Source: CAVQWH01 sp963718685 (GTDB lineage: Bacteria; Patescibacteriota; Saccharimonadia; Saccharimonadales; Saccharimonadaceae). From it: a DNA stretch of 64,000 nt. This document shows positions 52,332 to 61,814 of the stretch, one piece after another. A program made the translations under genes and the position numbers. The stretch lies in the NCBI GenBank assembly GCA_963718685.1, contig OY970356.1:682001-746000 (forward strand), in the 5' to 3' direction. The notes under the pieces were generated by a model. The model was given only the letters and a program-made list of their open reading frames with translations, did no database searches and had not been told where the DNA came from. The stretch's first letter is position 1. The number at the start of each line of letters is the position of its first letter.

Positions 52332-53322
52332 CTCTCTTGGTGGCTTGGGCAACAACTCAACGCTTCAAGCCGCCAACGACAGCGCCCAATACGAAATCTG
52401 CAAAGACGAGACATATGACAGTCTAAACTTAGCGGTAGATCCGTTCTGTAACCCTCAACCAGGCATGCCTACGGAAACGATAGACAGCTCCAGCACAGAT
52501 CCCAATAAGGTAATCAACTACATGTTGGCTCATCACTATATCAAAAATAACGGCGACCCCAAACCCGGAGATTATCAGGACTTCTTAGACAAATGCGTCG
52601 GCTCTACCGACCAGCCAACCGACAGCGAAGATGCTTCAAACTATGAAATATGCAAAGACCCTAACGACATGAGTGGTGCAAACAACACTAAATACACTAT
52701 GTTCCACTACTACACAATAGACGGCGGTATTAATAGTGACATGGAAGATGACGGGAGCAGCGGGAGCAGCACACCAGGCTCTACAGCTAGTTCAACCATC
52801 GACATGGCGCATCTTTTCGATAGTTCGGTCAGCGTAAACTGCGCCTCTGGCACTAAAGACCTGGGCATACAAGATGGCTACCATGAAGGTAAAAAAGTTA
52901 AAATACGCACCTGCGCCATTCCTAATCTATCCAGCACTGGCGGAGAAAGCGACTCCACCTCTTCGTATTTCATAAGAAACTCGGACGGAAAAGCTATAGT
53001 GAACTCAAGGGTGTCAGGCGCTGTTTACAACATGGTTACATCCGCAAAAGGCGATGGGGTAAATCTAAGCGCAGGCAGCTCTTTCCGGAGCATGGCTCAT
53101 CAGCAATACCTCTGGAACAAAAACCCAGACCCCGCAAGGGTCGCTCCTCCCGGTTATTCTAACCACCAAATGGGAGTAGCTATAGACTTTAGCGACCTGC
53201 CCTCTAGCCCCGGACCAGTACCAGGCAATAGTGTGTGGGAGTGGCTAAGTAAAAACGCTGGAGATTTTGGTTATAAAAATTATCCGGCAGAGGCATGGCA
53301 CTGGTCGCCTACAGGAAATTAA
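52312..53322 (+). CDS. VanY-like D-Ala-D-Ala carboxypeptidase domain (3' part of the frameshifted gene?)
   Basis: 336 residues in the +1 frame relative to the preceding ORF, overlapping it by 20 nt. The only start available is a TTG without ribosome site, and there is no signal peptide. The C-terminal half is a peptidase M15B domain, with zinc ligands in SNHQMGVAIDF and EAWHWSP. The enzyme would trim peptidoglycan stem peptides outside the membrane, which requires export. That is best explained if it is the C-terminal domain of the upstream membrane protein. Confidence 0.75.
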   Translation: MAGFSLSSLGGLGNNSTLQAANDSAQYEICKDETYDSLNLAVDPFCNPQPGMPTETIDSSSTDPNKVINYMLAHHYIKNNGDPKPGDYQDFLDKCVGSTDQPTDSEDASNYEICKDPNDMSGANNTKYTMFHYYTIDGGINSDMEDDGSSGSSTPGSTASSTIDMAHLFDSSVSVNCASGTKDLGIQDGYHEGKKVKIRTCAIPNLSSTGGESDSTSSYFIRNSDGKAIVNSRVSGAVYNMVTSAKGDGVNLSAGSSFRSMAHQQYLWNKNPDPARVAPPGYSNHQMGVAIDFSDLPSSPGPVPGNSVWEWLSKNAGDFGYKNYPAEAWHWSPTGN

Positions 53323-53325
53323 GAT

Positions 53326-56073
53326 ATGAAAAAAATAAATATTAATTTAAACCTAGAAAAGTTTGCCAGATTTATGTTCTTGGCTTTGGGGTTGTCATTA
53401 ATTTTGGCGTCTCCAGCCCAAGCTCTATCTGATTTTTATGACAGTTCTGAGATTCAGTTTTATGAAGATTGTGGAGGCAGCACTGGCGGCTCTACGCCCT
53501 CTAGTAGCAGCGGAGGTGGCGCTACGACCAGCATAACCATAAGCGGACCATTTAAGCCAAAGGCTACGCCGGGAGACCACATCAAAAAAGGCGACGCCTA
53601 CAAAGGTCAGGCCTCAACCTACGGCAACGACCCAAAAACCGGCTATGTAGACCCGGGTGACGTCGATAGTTCCGGCAACCCTCTAAAACCCGCTCTTTCC
53701 GGTGCGACAAACGCCCAGCCTGCTATAGCTGTTTATAACAGCGGTTCGCTTGGCGGTTGGTGGAAAGTAATCGCCCCCAACAAAAAAGGGGCAATCCTCC
53801 AGCAAACCGACATAGGCCCTTCGACCAGTAAAATAGTAGACATTAATTCCGTAGCCGCCCGTGCCGTATTTGACTACAAAGAAGGCAGCAGGTTTCCTAC
53901 AGGTGTCGGCCAGTGGAAAATAGAATACATGGGCAAAACTAAGCCAGCCGGAGCTATAACAGACGAGACCGCCGCCAGCAGTACAGGTAGCACTGGTAGC
54001 GGATCTACGGGAGGCGCGGGGGGTGGACTGGTGTGGCCTTTTGCGACCAAAAAGAGTTCTCAATACAGGCGCGTAGATGCGGGCTGGGACCTTCAAGACA
54101 AATCGGGAGCCAACATTTATGCTATCGCACCTGGAACCTTGCATATTTACAATAAAGACCCCGGAGAATTCGGTGATGATTACCCTACCGTGGAACTGGA
54201 CCATGACATAGGTGGCCCAACTAAAACTGTTTATTATGGCCATGTACACACTATTCCGGCTTTAGACGGACAACACGTTGACGCCGGACAACTGATAGCC
54301 CACGCTAATACATTTTATGGCGAAAAGGAGTCAGGAGCAGATCCAGGCTGGCTGGAGATAGGCTTCGCTCAACCGGGAACAGATGCTCCAGTAGCCCCAA
54401 CAGACGCACCGGGTCCTCCAGGACATACAATGAAACGGTTATTGTTAGGAGCAGAGCCTGGGTCGGGTGGAGGCTCTACACCTGCTCCTACAGCCAGCTC
54501 CTCATCTTCTACTACTTGCTGCCCGGGTGGTAGCTCAAGCTCGACAGGTTTAACCCCCACACCAAGCGGCTCTTCCGATGCCGAAACTGCTTTCAACTAC
54601 TTTATCAGCACCGGCTCTGGCAATCCCGGTTTAAGCAAGCAGGGTGCAGCCGGCATAGTAGGTAACTTGATGCGCGAAACGGGTGGGGACAGTTTCAACC
54701 TTGATCCTAGCAGCAGCCCGCCGGCATCCAGTTACTATGGAACATTCCAATGGAGTGCGATCAGGTGGGCAGGAGTAGTAGATTACGCCAATAAGCAAAC
54801 TCCAAAAAAGAGCCCGCAAGATTTAACAGTTCAGCTGGAATACGCCTGGAAAGAAATGAACACCAGTTCTTACAAGTCTGTGGTACCGAAACTCAAGAAC
54901 GCCACCGACCCAAAGCAAGCCGCCAGCGATTTTAATTCTATTTTTGAAGGAGGTTCCGACGTAGGCTTAAGGCAAGCTGACGCCCAGAAAGCTTATGACA
55001 ACTTTAAAGATAATACACCTTCGAGCACCACCGGCGGTTCGTCGGGTTCGGCCAGCACTTCTACGGCTTGCTGTGCCACGGGCGGATCTACCGGCTCGCC
55101 TTCTGATTTAGATAAGTTCCTAAAAGTTCTAGCTTACCAAGAAAGTGGCGGCGACCCTCATCAACCCGGTAGTGCCGGAGGAGCCAGAGGTAAATACCAA
55201 TATATAGACTCCACCTGGCATAGCTCGGCTTCTTCTTATTACCCGCCAGCCGACAAATACGCAACAGCTAACCTAGCCCCAGAATCAGAGCAAGATGCTG
55301 TAGCCTATTTGGAATACTTAACCAAGTTTAAAGAATTCAGCGGCGATATATTCAAGCTCGCGGTAAGTCACTTCTATCCTGCGGCCAACGACAACCCCGC
55401 CCTGCTAGATGTCGTACCTCCCTCAAACGTCATCACCCCCAGGCAGTATGCCAACTCCATAAAAAGCATGATGAACAGCTCCGGTCCTTGGGATAAAATT
55501 CCACTTAAGTACGCAGACGCTCCCGACTTTGAAACCTGGCTCAACAAGGTCGGCTCGTCGCCAAGCGGATCCGGCTCGTCGTCATCTAGTAGCGCCTGTG
55601 CGTCATCGAGTGGCTCCGGCAGCTCTGACAGTATACAGTTGCCAGTAGACCAGAAGTGGTGGGACCAACACCCCGATTATTTCACCTCCCCACACCACGA
55701 CCATGCAGCCGATGATATTCCAGTCCCTAGGGGCACAAAAGTCTACTCTATGACCAATGGAAAAGTTGAGTTGGTGGACGGAACAGGTTGCGGCGTAAGT
55801 GTGTTCATAGTACCCACCGGGGAAAGTAATGTTGAAATTGGCTATTGCCATGGGATTACTGGCAGCCGACAAGTTAATGTGGGAGATACCGTAACAGCGG
55901 GGCAACACCTGTTTGATGTCGACAACACGGGGGATTCTTTCGGCGACCACCTGCACGTCCAAATCAAAGTTAATGGCGTACTGCATTGCCCCCAGAGCCT
56001 CATGAAGGCCATTGGCAACCACACTAGCATTCCTGAATTTAAAGATTTGCCCACTAGCGGATGTACTTATTAA
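53326..56073 (+). CDS. Secreted five-domain peptidoglycan hydrolase
   Basis: 915 residues. The signal peptide ends near AQA-L (about residue 33). The domains in order are: an RlpA/3D-like double-psi barrel (about 85-205, QQTDIGP); an M23-like fold (about 230-365) that lacks the first His (DAGWD) and the final HxH, so is probably inactive; a phage tail lysozyme-like domain (about 415-555, GAAGIVGNLMRETGG and GTFQW); a transglycosylase/lysozyme-like domain (about 590-720, AYQESGGDP); and an M23 endopeptidase with intact HAADD and HLHVQI (about 765-905). Ser/Gly linkers join them. It would cut both glycan strands and cross-bridges, consistent with opening a host wall for the secretion machine. 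Confidence 0.85.
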   Translation: MKKININLNLEKFARFMFLALGLSLILASPAQALSDFYDSSEIQFYEDCGGSTGGSTPSSSSGGGATTSITISGPFKPKATPGDHIKKGDAYKGQASTYGNDPKTGYVDPGDVDSSGNPLKPALSGATNAQPAIAVYNSGSLGGWWKVIAPNKKGAILQQTDIGPSTSKIVDINSVAARAVFDYKEGSRFPTGVGQWKIEYMGKTKPAGAITDETAASSTGSTGSGSTGGAGGGLVWPFATKKSSQYRRVDAGWDLQDKSGANIYAIAPGTLHIYNKDPGEFGDDYPTVELDHDIGGPTKTVYYGHVHTIPALDGQHVDAGQLIAHANTFYGEKESGADPGWLEIGFAQPGTDAPVAPTDAPGPPGHTMKRLLLGAEPGSGGGSTPAPTASSSSSTTCCPGGSSSSTGLTPTPSGSSDAETAFNYFISTGSGNPGLSKQGAAGIVGNLMRETGGDSFNLDPSSSPPASSYYGTFQWSAIRWAGVVDYANKQTPKKSPQDLTVQLEYAWKEMNTSSYKSVVPKLKNATDPKQAASDFNSIFEGGSDVGLRQADAQKAYDNFKDNTPSSTTGGSSGSASTSTACCATGGSTGSPSDLDKFLKVLAYQESGGDPHQPGSAGGARGKYQYIDSTWHSSASSYYPPADKYATANLAPESEQDAVAYLEYLTKFKEFSGDIFKLAVSHFYPAANDNPALLDVVPPSNVITPRQYANSIKSMMNSSGPWDKIPLKYADAPDFETWLNKVGSSPSGSGSSSSSSACASSSGSGSSDSIQLPVDQKWWDQHPDYFTSPHHDHAADDIPVPRGTKVYSMTNGKVELVDGTGCGVSVFIVPTGESNVEIGYCHGITGSRQVNVGDTVTAGQHLFDVDNTGDSFGDHLHVQIKVNGVLHCPQSLMKAIGNHTSIPEFKDLPTSGCTY

Positions 56074-56107
56074 CCGGCAGTGTTTATTATTAACATAAGG
56101 AGTTTTT

Positions 56108-57631
56108 ATGGATGATTCTCAATATCCGGCAAACAATCTTCGCAAATATATTTTGCTGGGTTTCTTAGCGCTTTTTATATTCGAAGGTTTATACCTGCTG
56201 TTTACCCATAGTATCGTCATAATAAAAACCAGCCCTTCCATAAGCGGAGCTAATTTATACTTCTCCCAACTAGGCCAGGACACCTCTAGCGAAACCAAGC
56301 CCGGGCTTCATATTGTCAGAACAGGTGACTACATCTTAAGCGCCCGCAAAGGTGTTTCAATGTCTAAAAGGCCTTTCCATATTGGCGCCCTTCAGGTCAA
56401 AAAAATCGGCATCAATCTCTCTCCGCAAAAGCAGGCTTTTAAAATAGCCAGCGGCGCGGAACAGTGTCCGTTTGGAAGCACAGCAGACATGAAAAGGGGC
56501 ACATTGCTGTCTTACAACTCTTACGACTGCAGGGAGCTTTCTGGTGCATTTATCAATGCCTTCACCAAGCGCTCAACCAAAAAGCCTTTAATAAGTCAGG
56601 AATATGGCATAGACGCCACCCAAGTATCGCCTTTTAAAGACGGGGTAGTAGGCGTAGTTGGTGGGCGTTTTGGCGGAATCGGTTTGCTGTTCATAAACAA
56701 AGGCAACTTCCAAAGCATAGATATATCGCCTTACGTTAAAGACACCAACACAAGCCACTACATGCTCTCGGTTCAAAATGGAAAAATCTATCTTTTTAAC
56801 ACGGTTAGAAAAACTTTGTTTACGTTTAAGGATATTAAATCTAAGCCCACACAAATGAAACTTGGCCTTGAAAATAACGATTCTGGGGCTAAAGTGAGAC
56901 AATTTCAAGTTGCAGGCGATAAAATTTATATAATTTCAGCTTCGGCAAACAAAACTCGCACCGAGAAACTAAACAAAGGTAATCTATACATATATAACAT
57001 CTCGGGAGACTTGGAGAATACGGTTAACCTAGATAAGTACATATCCAGATTTGTTGGTTTTTCGGCTCTAAACAAGACCACATTTATTAGTAAGCCGATT
57101 GGAGCTAATGGCTACGTATTTAAACTAAAGGACAATAAACTTTCGCTATATGACACTCTGTTTGGCGTAGACCAAATAGTTTCTGCCGGGTCATCTGCTT
57201 ACGCGCTAATCGACGGCGACATCTACCAATACCAGCCTAACGGAACGGAAACTTTGGTGTTCCACTCTCAAAACATTAATATATCTTCACTTAGAGCAGT
57301 AGGGTCGACGTTATTATTTAACGGCCAACTTACCAGCGGTGACAATCCGATTAATTTAACCTACATGCTAACTGGCCAGCCACTCAAAGGCCAGTTCCGC
57401 GAAGAAAACTATCTGCCATACAGCCCAACTCCGCTAGTTTCCTGGATGGATTACCTGGGCAATAAAGTAACCTTCGCTCCACAGCTATCGTCGCTAACTT
57501 TGAGAGGCCCCGACAACACGCCTTCGTATAGCCAAACTGAATATAAATATAAGAGCGGCGAGATAAAGCAAGAGTTAAAGGCCGACGGTTTTACTGAAGG
57601 CAAATATCAAATAACTTCTTACCCGTATTAG
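56108..57631 (+). CDS. Membrane-anchored beta-rich hypothetical protein
   Basis: 507 residues: a short cytosolic tail, one TM helix (YILLGFLALFIFEGLYLLF), and an extracytoplasmic domain whose regular beta-strand pattern (repeats of G-x-IYL/IYI-x-N/S about every 45 residues) suggests a beta-propeller. There are two Cys in the first part (EQCPF, YDCRE). It has no recognised family. AAGGAG precedes the ATG. As the last gene of the island it may be a docking or adhesive partner. Confidence 0.72.
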   Translation: MDDSQYPANNLRKYILLGFLALFIFEGLYLLFTHSIVIIKTSPSISGANLYFSQLGQDTSSETKPGLHIVRTGDYILSARKGVSMSKRPFHIGALQVKKIGINLSPQKQAFKIASGAEQCPFGSTADMKRGTLLSYNSYDCRELSGAFINAFTKRSTKKPLISQEYGIDATQVSPFKDGVVGVVGGRFGGIGLLFINKGNFQSIDISPYVKDTNTSHYMLSVQNGKIYLFNTVRKTLFTFKDIKSKPTQMKLGLENNDSGAKVRQFQVAGDKIYIISASANKTRTEKLNKGNLYIYNISGDLENTVNLDKYISRFVGFSALNKTTFISKPIGANGYVFKLKDNKLSLYDTLFGVDQIVSAGSSAYALIDGDIYQYQPNGTETLVFHSQNINISSLRAVGSTLLFNGQLTSGDNPINLTYMLTGQPLKGQFREENYLPYSPTPLVSWMDYLGNKVTFAPQLSSLTLRGPDNTPSYSQTEYKYKSGEIKQELKADGFTEGKYQITSYPY

Positions 57632-57632
57632 T

Positions 57633-58682
57633 TCAAAGCTTAATAGTTTGGTTGCTTTTACCAAACACCGGAAAGTCCGCGTGAGTGGAAGTAATAATAA
57701 CCTGGGTATTGCTAAGATATTCAACTAGTTTAGATTGCCGGGTTTTATCAAGCTCTGAAAATACATCATCGAGCAATAAAATAGGCGCTTGCCCAAAAAC
57801 TTCCCCAACCTTATGGAACTCGATTATTTTCAGCGCTAAAAGCAGCGAGCGGACTTCGCCGCGCGAAGCCGACAATGAAGCTTGTTTGTCGTTTAATAAA
57901 AAGTTGTAGTCGTCGCGGTGCGGGCCGCTGGAAGTAAACCCTCGCTCTTTATCCAGCCCAACAGTGTCTTCAAGCCGTCTCAGCAGGGAAGAGGCATAGT
58001 TTTGTTTATCCAATTTTGTCACGTAATGCACCTCGGCTTTGCTGGATTTTTTAGCGATATTCTCGTAAATGCCGCTGATTGTTTCATTGATATCTTCTAA
58101 AAGTTGCTGCCTGATTACGGCGATTTTGCTGCCAAGTTCGCTCATGCGCACGTTCCACACAAAAAGCTGGTCCGGCTTGTTAGGCGAGACAAACTTCAAA
58201 AGCGCATTACGTTGGGCAAGAGCCCGTCTATAGTCGGTTAAAGTCGCTTTGTATTCAGGGTGTAGTTTAGACAGTAAATCATCAAAAAACTGCCGCCTGA
58301 TTTTAGGCTCCCGGCTTAAAAGCTGCAGATGATCCGGCTCAAAAAGTACGGCAGGAATGCTGCTTTGCCGAGTCAGCCGCTTTGCCTGTTTGCCATCAAT
58401 AATAAAGTTTTTACTAGCTTTTTCCTCGCCGGTCATTTCTAGCTTAGATGTTCGCGAACCGCCAGAAAAGTTTCCGTCCAAGCGCGCCCAACGGTGGTCA
58501 AACTGAACCAAATTTTTATCATCAGAACGAAAAGAACTGCCACTGGCTAAGAATAAAATCGCTTCTAAAAGATTAGTCTTACCGCTGCCATTTTTCCCCA
58601 CAATAACGTTTACGCCTTTATTAAAAGTGAAGCCTTTATCGCTATAGCTCCTAAAATGCTGCAGGCGAATATCGTGGATCAT
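57633..58682 (-). CDS. recF: DNA replication and repair protein RecF
   Basis: 349 residues, an SMC-like ATPase that loads RecA at gaps. Walker A VGKNGSGKTNLLEA lies near residue 30, the signature SASRGEVRSLLL near 275, and Walker B ILLLDDVFSEL near 305. It starts 14 nt after dnaN, the conserved dnaA-dnaN-recF order. Confidence 0.95.
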   Translation of the reverse strand: MIHDIRLQHFRSYSDKGFTFNKGVNVIVGKNGSGKTNLLEAILFLASGSSFRSDDKNLVQFDHRWARLDGNFSGGSRTSKLEMTGEEKASKNFIIDGKQAKRLTRQSSIPAVLFEPDHLQLLSREPKIRRQFFDDLLSKLHPEYKATLTDYRRALAQRNALLKFVSPNKPDQLFVWNVRMSELGSKIAVIRQQLLEDINETISGIYENIAKKSSKAEVHYVTKLDKQNYASSLLRRLEDTVGLDKERGFTSSGPHRDDYNFLLNDKQASLSASRGEVRSLLLALKIIEFHKVGEVFGQAPILLLDDVFSELDKTRQSKLVEYLSNTQVIITSTHADFPVFGKSNQTIKL

Positions 58683-58696
58683 CCTGGCCTACTTGC

Positions 58697-59797
58697 TTAG
58701 CTTTTTAGAGGCATAATGATGTGCTGATAGTCTACCGTTTTACTATCGGCAGTTAAAACGCATGGCGAAAGCTTGCCGCTAAAACTAAACCTAACCGTGT
58801 CGCTGTCGATACTATTCAAAGCCTCTAGTAGATATCTTGAGTTGAGGGTAACTTGGCCATCGGCATTAACCTCAGCGCTAGCTTCAGAGGTGTTCTCGCC
58901 AAGCTGTGAGGCAATTGAATGAATAGAAAGAGTCTTTTGGCCGCTATTGGTTTTCAGTGTAACGCTTCCAGCGCTTTCTCGGGCAAATAAGCTGGCGATT
59001 TTAGTGATGCGAATAAACTCGCTTTTTTCCAAGCTGGCGTTAATGTCAGATTTTTTAGGTATAAGCTGGCGATAGTCGGGGAATTTTCCTTCAATCAACC
59101 GGCTGGTAATTTCAATGTCATCTACCCTGAAACGAACCTGGGTCTCATCAAATAAAATCTTAATGCTTTCACATTCATCTGGCGCCACTCGCAAAACGTC
59201 TTGCAGAGTAGAGGTAGGTACGATTGCTTCCAGTTCGCCGGTTTGCTTGCCAAGCTCTCTCTCAGCCAAACGATAACCGTCAGTAGCTGCGATGTAGAGC
59301 TTGTTTTCAAAACTGTGGATATACGCACCGGTCAGCACCGGACGTGTGGTGTCGCTAGACGCTGTGATAATGGTTTGAGAAACCGCCTGTTTGAGTTTAT
59401 TGGTAGCAATATCCAACTTCACGGCTTTTTTATCGTTAATCGTCGGCAATTCAGGAAACTCATCGGCCAAAACTCCATTGATAGTGGAGCTGTATGCGCC
59501 GGAGGTGATGTGAAGGTGAGTGCCGTCTACCCTAAGCTCAACATTAGCTTTTGGAAGGTTGCTGATAAATTCCATCACGAGTTTTGCCGGAATAGTGATA
59601 GATCCTTCATCGCTTACTTTTGCGCCAATATGTCTGGTAATTGCCGCTTCCAGGTTGGTAGCAGCTACTAAGAGACGGTTTTTATCAGTCTTAAGTAAGA
59701 TGTTATTTAAAATTGGTAATGGAGTCTTAGATGTAGCTACGCGCCCCACCGCATTCAAAGCTTTAGACAAATTTTCTTGTGTGACGGTTATTTTCAT
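58697..59797 (-). CDS. dnaN: DNA polymerase III sliding clamp (beta)
   Basis: 366 residues forming half of the ring clamp that tethers polymerase III. It begins MKITVTQENL and ends YQHIIMPLKS, with the three clamp folds and the usual length. The ATG at 59797 is chosen because AAAGGGA lies just before it; the frame extends to 59812. It is followed by recF. Confidence 0.96.
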   Translation of the reverse strand: MKITVTQENLSKALNAVGRVATSKTPLPILNNILLKTDKNRLLVAATNLEAAITRHIGAKVSDEGSITIPAKLVMEFISNLPKANVELRVDGTHLHITSGAYSSTINGVLADEFPELPTINDKKAVKLDIATNKLKQAVSQTIITASSDTTRPVLTGAYIHSFENKLYIAATDGYRLAERELGKQTGELEAIVPTSTLQDVLRVAPDECESIKILFDETQVRFRVDDIEITSRLIEGKFPDYRQLIPKKSDINASLEKSEFIRITKIASLFARESAGSVTLKTNSGQKTLSIHSIASQLGENTSEASAEVNADGQVTLNSRYLLEALNSIDSDTVRFSFSGKLSPCVLTADSKTVDYQHIIMPLKS

Positions 59798-60079
59798 TTC
59801 GTCCCTTTCCAACTATTGTTATTTATATACTTTAAATATTCGTAATAGTAATAATATACCTTGTGGATGGTGTGTATAAGTCGGCCTGTAACAGTAGTTT
59901 CGAACAAATAATTTACTGTGGGTAAGTCGGTGGGGTGGAGGGGGGTAAAAACTATGGAAAACTCATTGTTTTTTCCACGTGTTGCATAAAACTCAACAAC
60001 ATTATTAAAAATCCGTGGATAATGTGCAAACCTTTCCACCAACTTATACGGGTTAGTAGCCACAGCTTTTCCACTTTTT
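59798..60079. other. dnaA-dnaN intergenic region with DnaA-box-like sites
   Basis: 280 bases without a credible gene. DnaA-box-like sequences on the plus strand are TGTGGATGG at 59862-59870, TGTGGGTAA at 59917-59925 and CGTGGATAA at 60014-60022 (the last two one base from TGTGGATAA). The stretch beside dnaN (about 59820-59860) is very A+T-rich, a possible unwinding element. This is the best origin candidate. Confidence 0.6.
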
Positions 60080-61438
60080 TTAAACATACAGTTCCTCCCG
60101 GATATTTGCCACATGTTCACGAACTACAAAATCTAACTTAATAGCTTTCTCGATTTTATCAACCGAATGAATAGCCGTGGTGTGGTCTTTTCGTCCCAAC
60201 TCTCTGGCTATTTTAGGAAAACTAAGATGTAACTCGCTGCGCAAGAGATACATGGCGATTTGCCTGGGCACTACGATGTCTTTGTCGCGCTTCGGGCTTA
60301 ACATATCGTCCTGTGCAATTTGAAAGTGGGTGGCTATCTTACTAACGATCTGCTTGGCCGTAATGTGGTGCGGGCGGGTATTGCGCACATTGCCCAGTAA
60401 ATTCTCTGCAGTCTGGATATCCGGACTAATTCCGCGCATTTCACAAAACGCCAACAACTGGTTTAGTACGCCCTCCAACTCACGAATATTGGTTTTAATG
60501 TTTTTAGCCAAGAATTCGGCGGTTTCGCGCGACAGGTGAACGCCGGAAAACATCGCCTTGGTTTCTAAAATGGCGCAACGGGTTTCAAAATCAGGCATCT
60601 GGATATCGATTGCCATTCCCCACTCAAACCGGCTTCTTAGGCGAGCCGTTAGGGTAGGAATGCTTTTTGGCGGCTTGTCGGAGCTAATAATAATTTGCTT
60701 ATTAGCTTGGTGAAGCGCATTAAAGGTGTGAAAAAATTCGTCCTGAGTCTTTTCTTTGCCGGCGATAAACTGAATATCGTCTACAATTAGCACGTCAATA
60801 CTTCGGTAGCGGTCGGAAAACCCGCCTTTTTTAGTAAGCACGTGATCCAGAAAATCATTAACAAAAGCCTCGGTGTTTACGTACAAAACTTTAGAGGCTG
60901 GGCGAGTTTTTATAATTTCATTCCCCACCGCTTGGATTAAGTGGGTTTTACCAAGACCAACGCCGCCATATATAAATACCGGATTATATTTTTTACCAGG
61001 CTGGTGGACTACCGATTGGCAGGCGGCATAGGCTAAGTCGTTGCTTGAACCAACCACAAATGAATCTAAACTGTAGCGCGGGTTCAAGCCGTGCTTCGGT
61101 GTGTTATTTTTCAAAGAGGCTTTTTGAGAGGGGCTAGTGGGAGATTTTACGTCACTTATACTACGGGAATTTGATGTTCTGAGGGCTGTTTTATTGGCAC
61201 CTATAATATAACTGATTGAATCTGCTTCAACGCCGTTTTTCTTTAAAATCTGTTTGATTTGTTTATTAAACTTAACTTCAAATTGTTGCTTTGCAAAAAC
61301 ATTAGGAACCGAAATCACCACTTTTCCATCAGGCGATTGTTCTACGAGCTCTGTTTTTGTAAACCAGGTGAGGAATGCGGCATGTGAGACCGACAATTCA
61401 ATTTCACCCAGAACGGTTTTCCATAGTGAACTATTCAC
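60080..61438 (-). CDS. dnaA: Chromosomal replication initiator DnaA
   Basis: 452 residues. An N-terminal helicase-loading domain, a disordered Ser/Lys linker, the AAA+ core with Walker A YGGVGLGKTHL and Walker B LIVDDIQFIAG, and the C-terminal DNA-binding helix with GRKDHTTAIHS. It binds the flanking TTATCCACA-like boxes. The start is a GTG with AAAGGAG upstream. It is divergent from rpmH. Confidence 0.97.
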   Translation of the reverse strand: MNSSLWKTVLGEIELSVSHAAFLTWFTKTELVEQSPDGKVVISVPNVFAKQQFEVKFNKQIKQILKKNGVEADSISYIIGANKTALRTSNSRSISDVKSPTSPSQKASLKNNTPKHGLNPRYSLDSFVVGSSNDLAYAACQSVVHQPGKKYNPVFIYGGVGLGKTHLIQAVGNEIIKTRPASKVLYVNTEAFVNDFLDHVLTKKGGFSDRYRSIDVLIVDDIQFIAGKEKTQDEFFHTFNALHQANKQIIISSDKPPKSIPTLTARLRSRFEWGMAIDIQMPDFETRCAILETKAMFSGVHLSRETAEFLAKNIKTNIRELEGVLNQLLAFCEMRGISPDIQTAENLLGNVRNTRPHHITAKQIVSKIATHFQIAQDDMLSPKRDKDIVVPRQIAMYLLRSELHLSFPKIARELGRKDHTTAIHSVDKIEKAIKLDFVVREHVANIREELYV

Positions 61439-61637
61439 TAAAACTCCTTTAACCCCTTTTGTTTTTCCATAAATCTCACTCTTAACTATAACTTAAAGCG
61501 GCAGTTTTCCACAACTACAAGCACTTTACGAACCAACTGCGCAAATAGAGGTAAAGATTTCCACAGTTTACAACCACCCCTGTAAAAATGTGGAGAACTA
61601 CTTGTCTAAAGTGGAAAAGTTTGCAATACTGTCACTT
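61439..61637. other. dnaA-rpmH intergenic region with DnaA-box-like sites
   Basis: 200 bases with TTTTCCACA at 61505-61513, ATTTCCACA at 61557-61565 and TGTGGAGAA at 61589-61597. With the sites on the other side of dnaA this makes a two-part arrangement as in Bacillus oriC. The rpmH leaderless promoter lies at the right edge. Confidence 0.55.
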
Positions 61638-61775
61638 ATGCCTAAAAGAACCTACCAACCAAAAACCAGGAGACGCGCCCGCAAACACGGCTTTCGTGCG
61701 CGCATGGCTTCTAAGTCAGGACAACAGGTTTTAAAAACCCGACGCCAAAAAAGCCGCAAAAAATTAACCAGCTAG
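61638..61775 (+). CDS. rpmH: 50S ribosomal protein L34
   Basis: 45 residues, MPKRTYQPKTRRRARKHGFR at the start, with the basic L34 pattern throughout. The ATG at 61638 lies 7 nt after TGCAATACT, so the message is probably leaderless; the frame extending to 61590 runs into the promoter. rnpA follows. Confidence 0.97.
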   Translation: MPKRTYQPKTRRRARKHGFRARMASKSGQQVLKTRRQKSRKKLTS

Positions 61776-61814
61776 TTTTGGGTTAACTATTTAAGCTGTG
61801 GCATACTGTAATAT

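Noticed and set aside
59794..60120. Short gene in the dnaA-dnaN gap
   Set aside because: It overlaps both dnaA and DnaA-box-like sites, has no ribosome site, and its composition follows the origin region.
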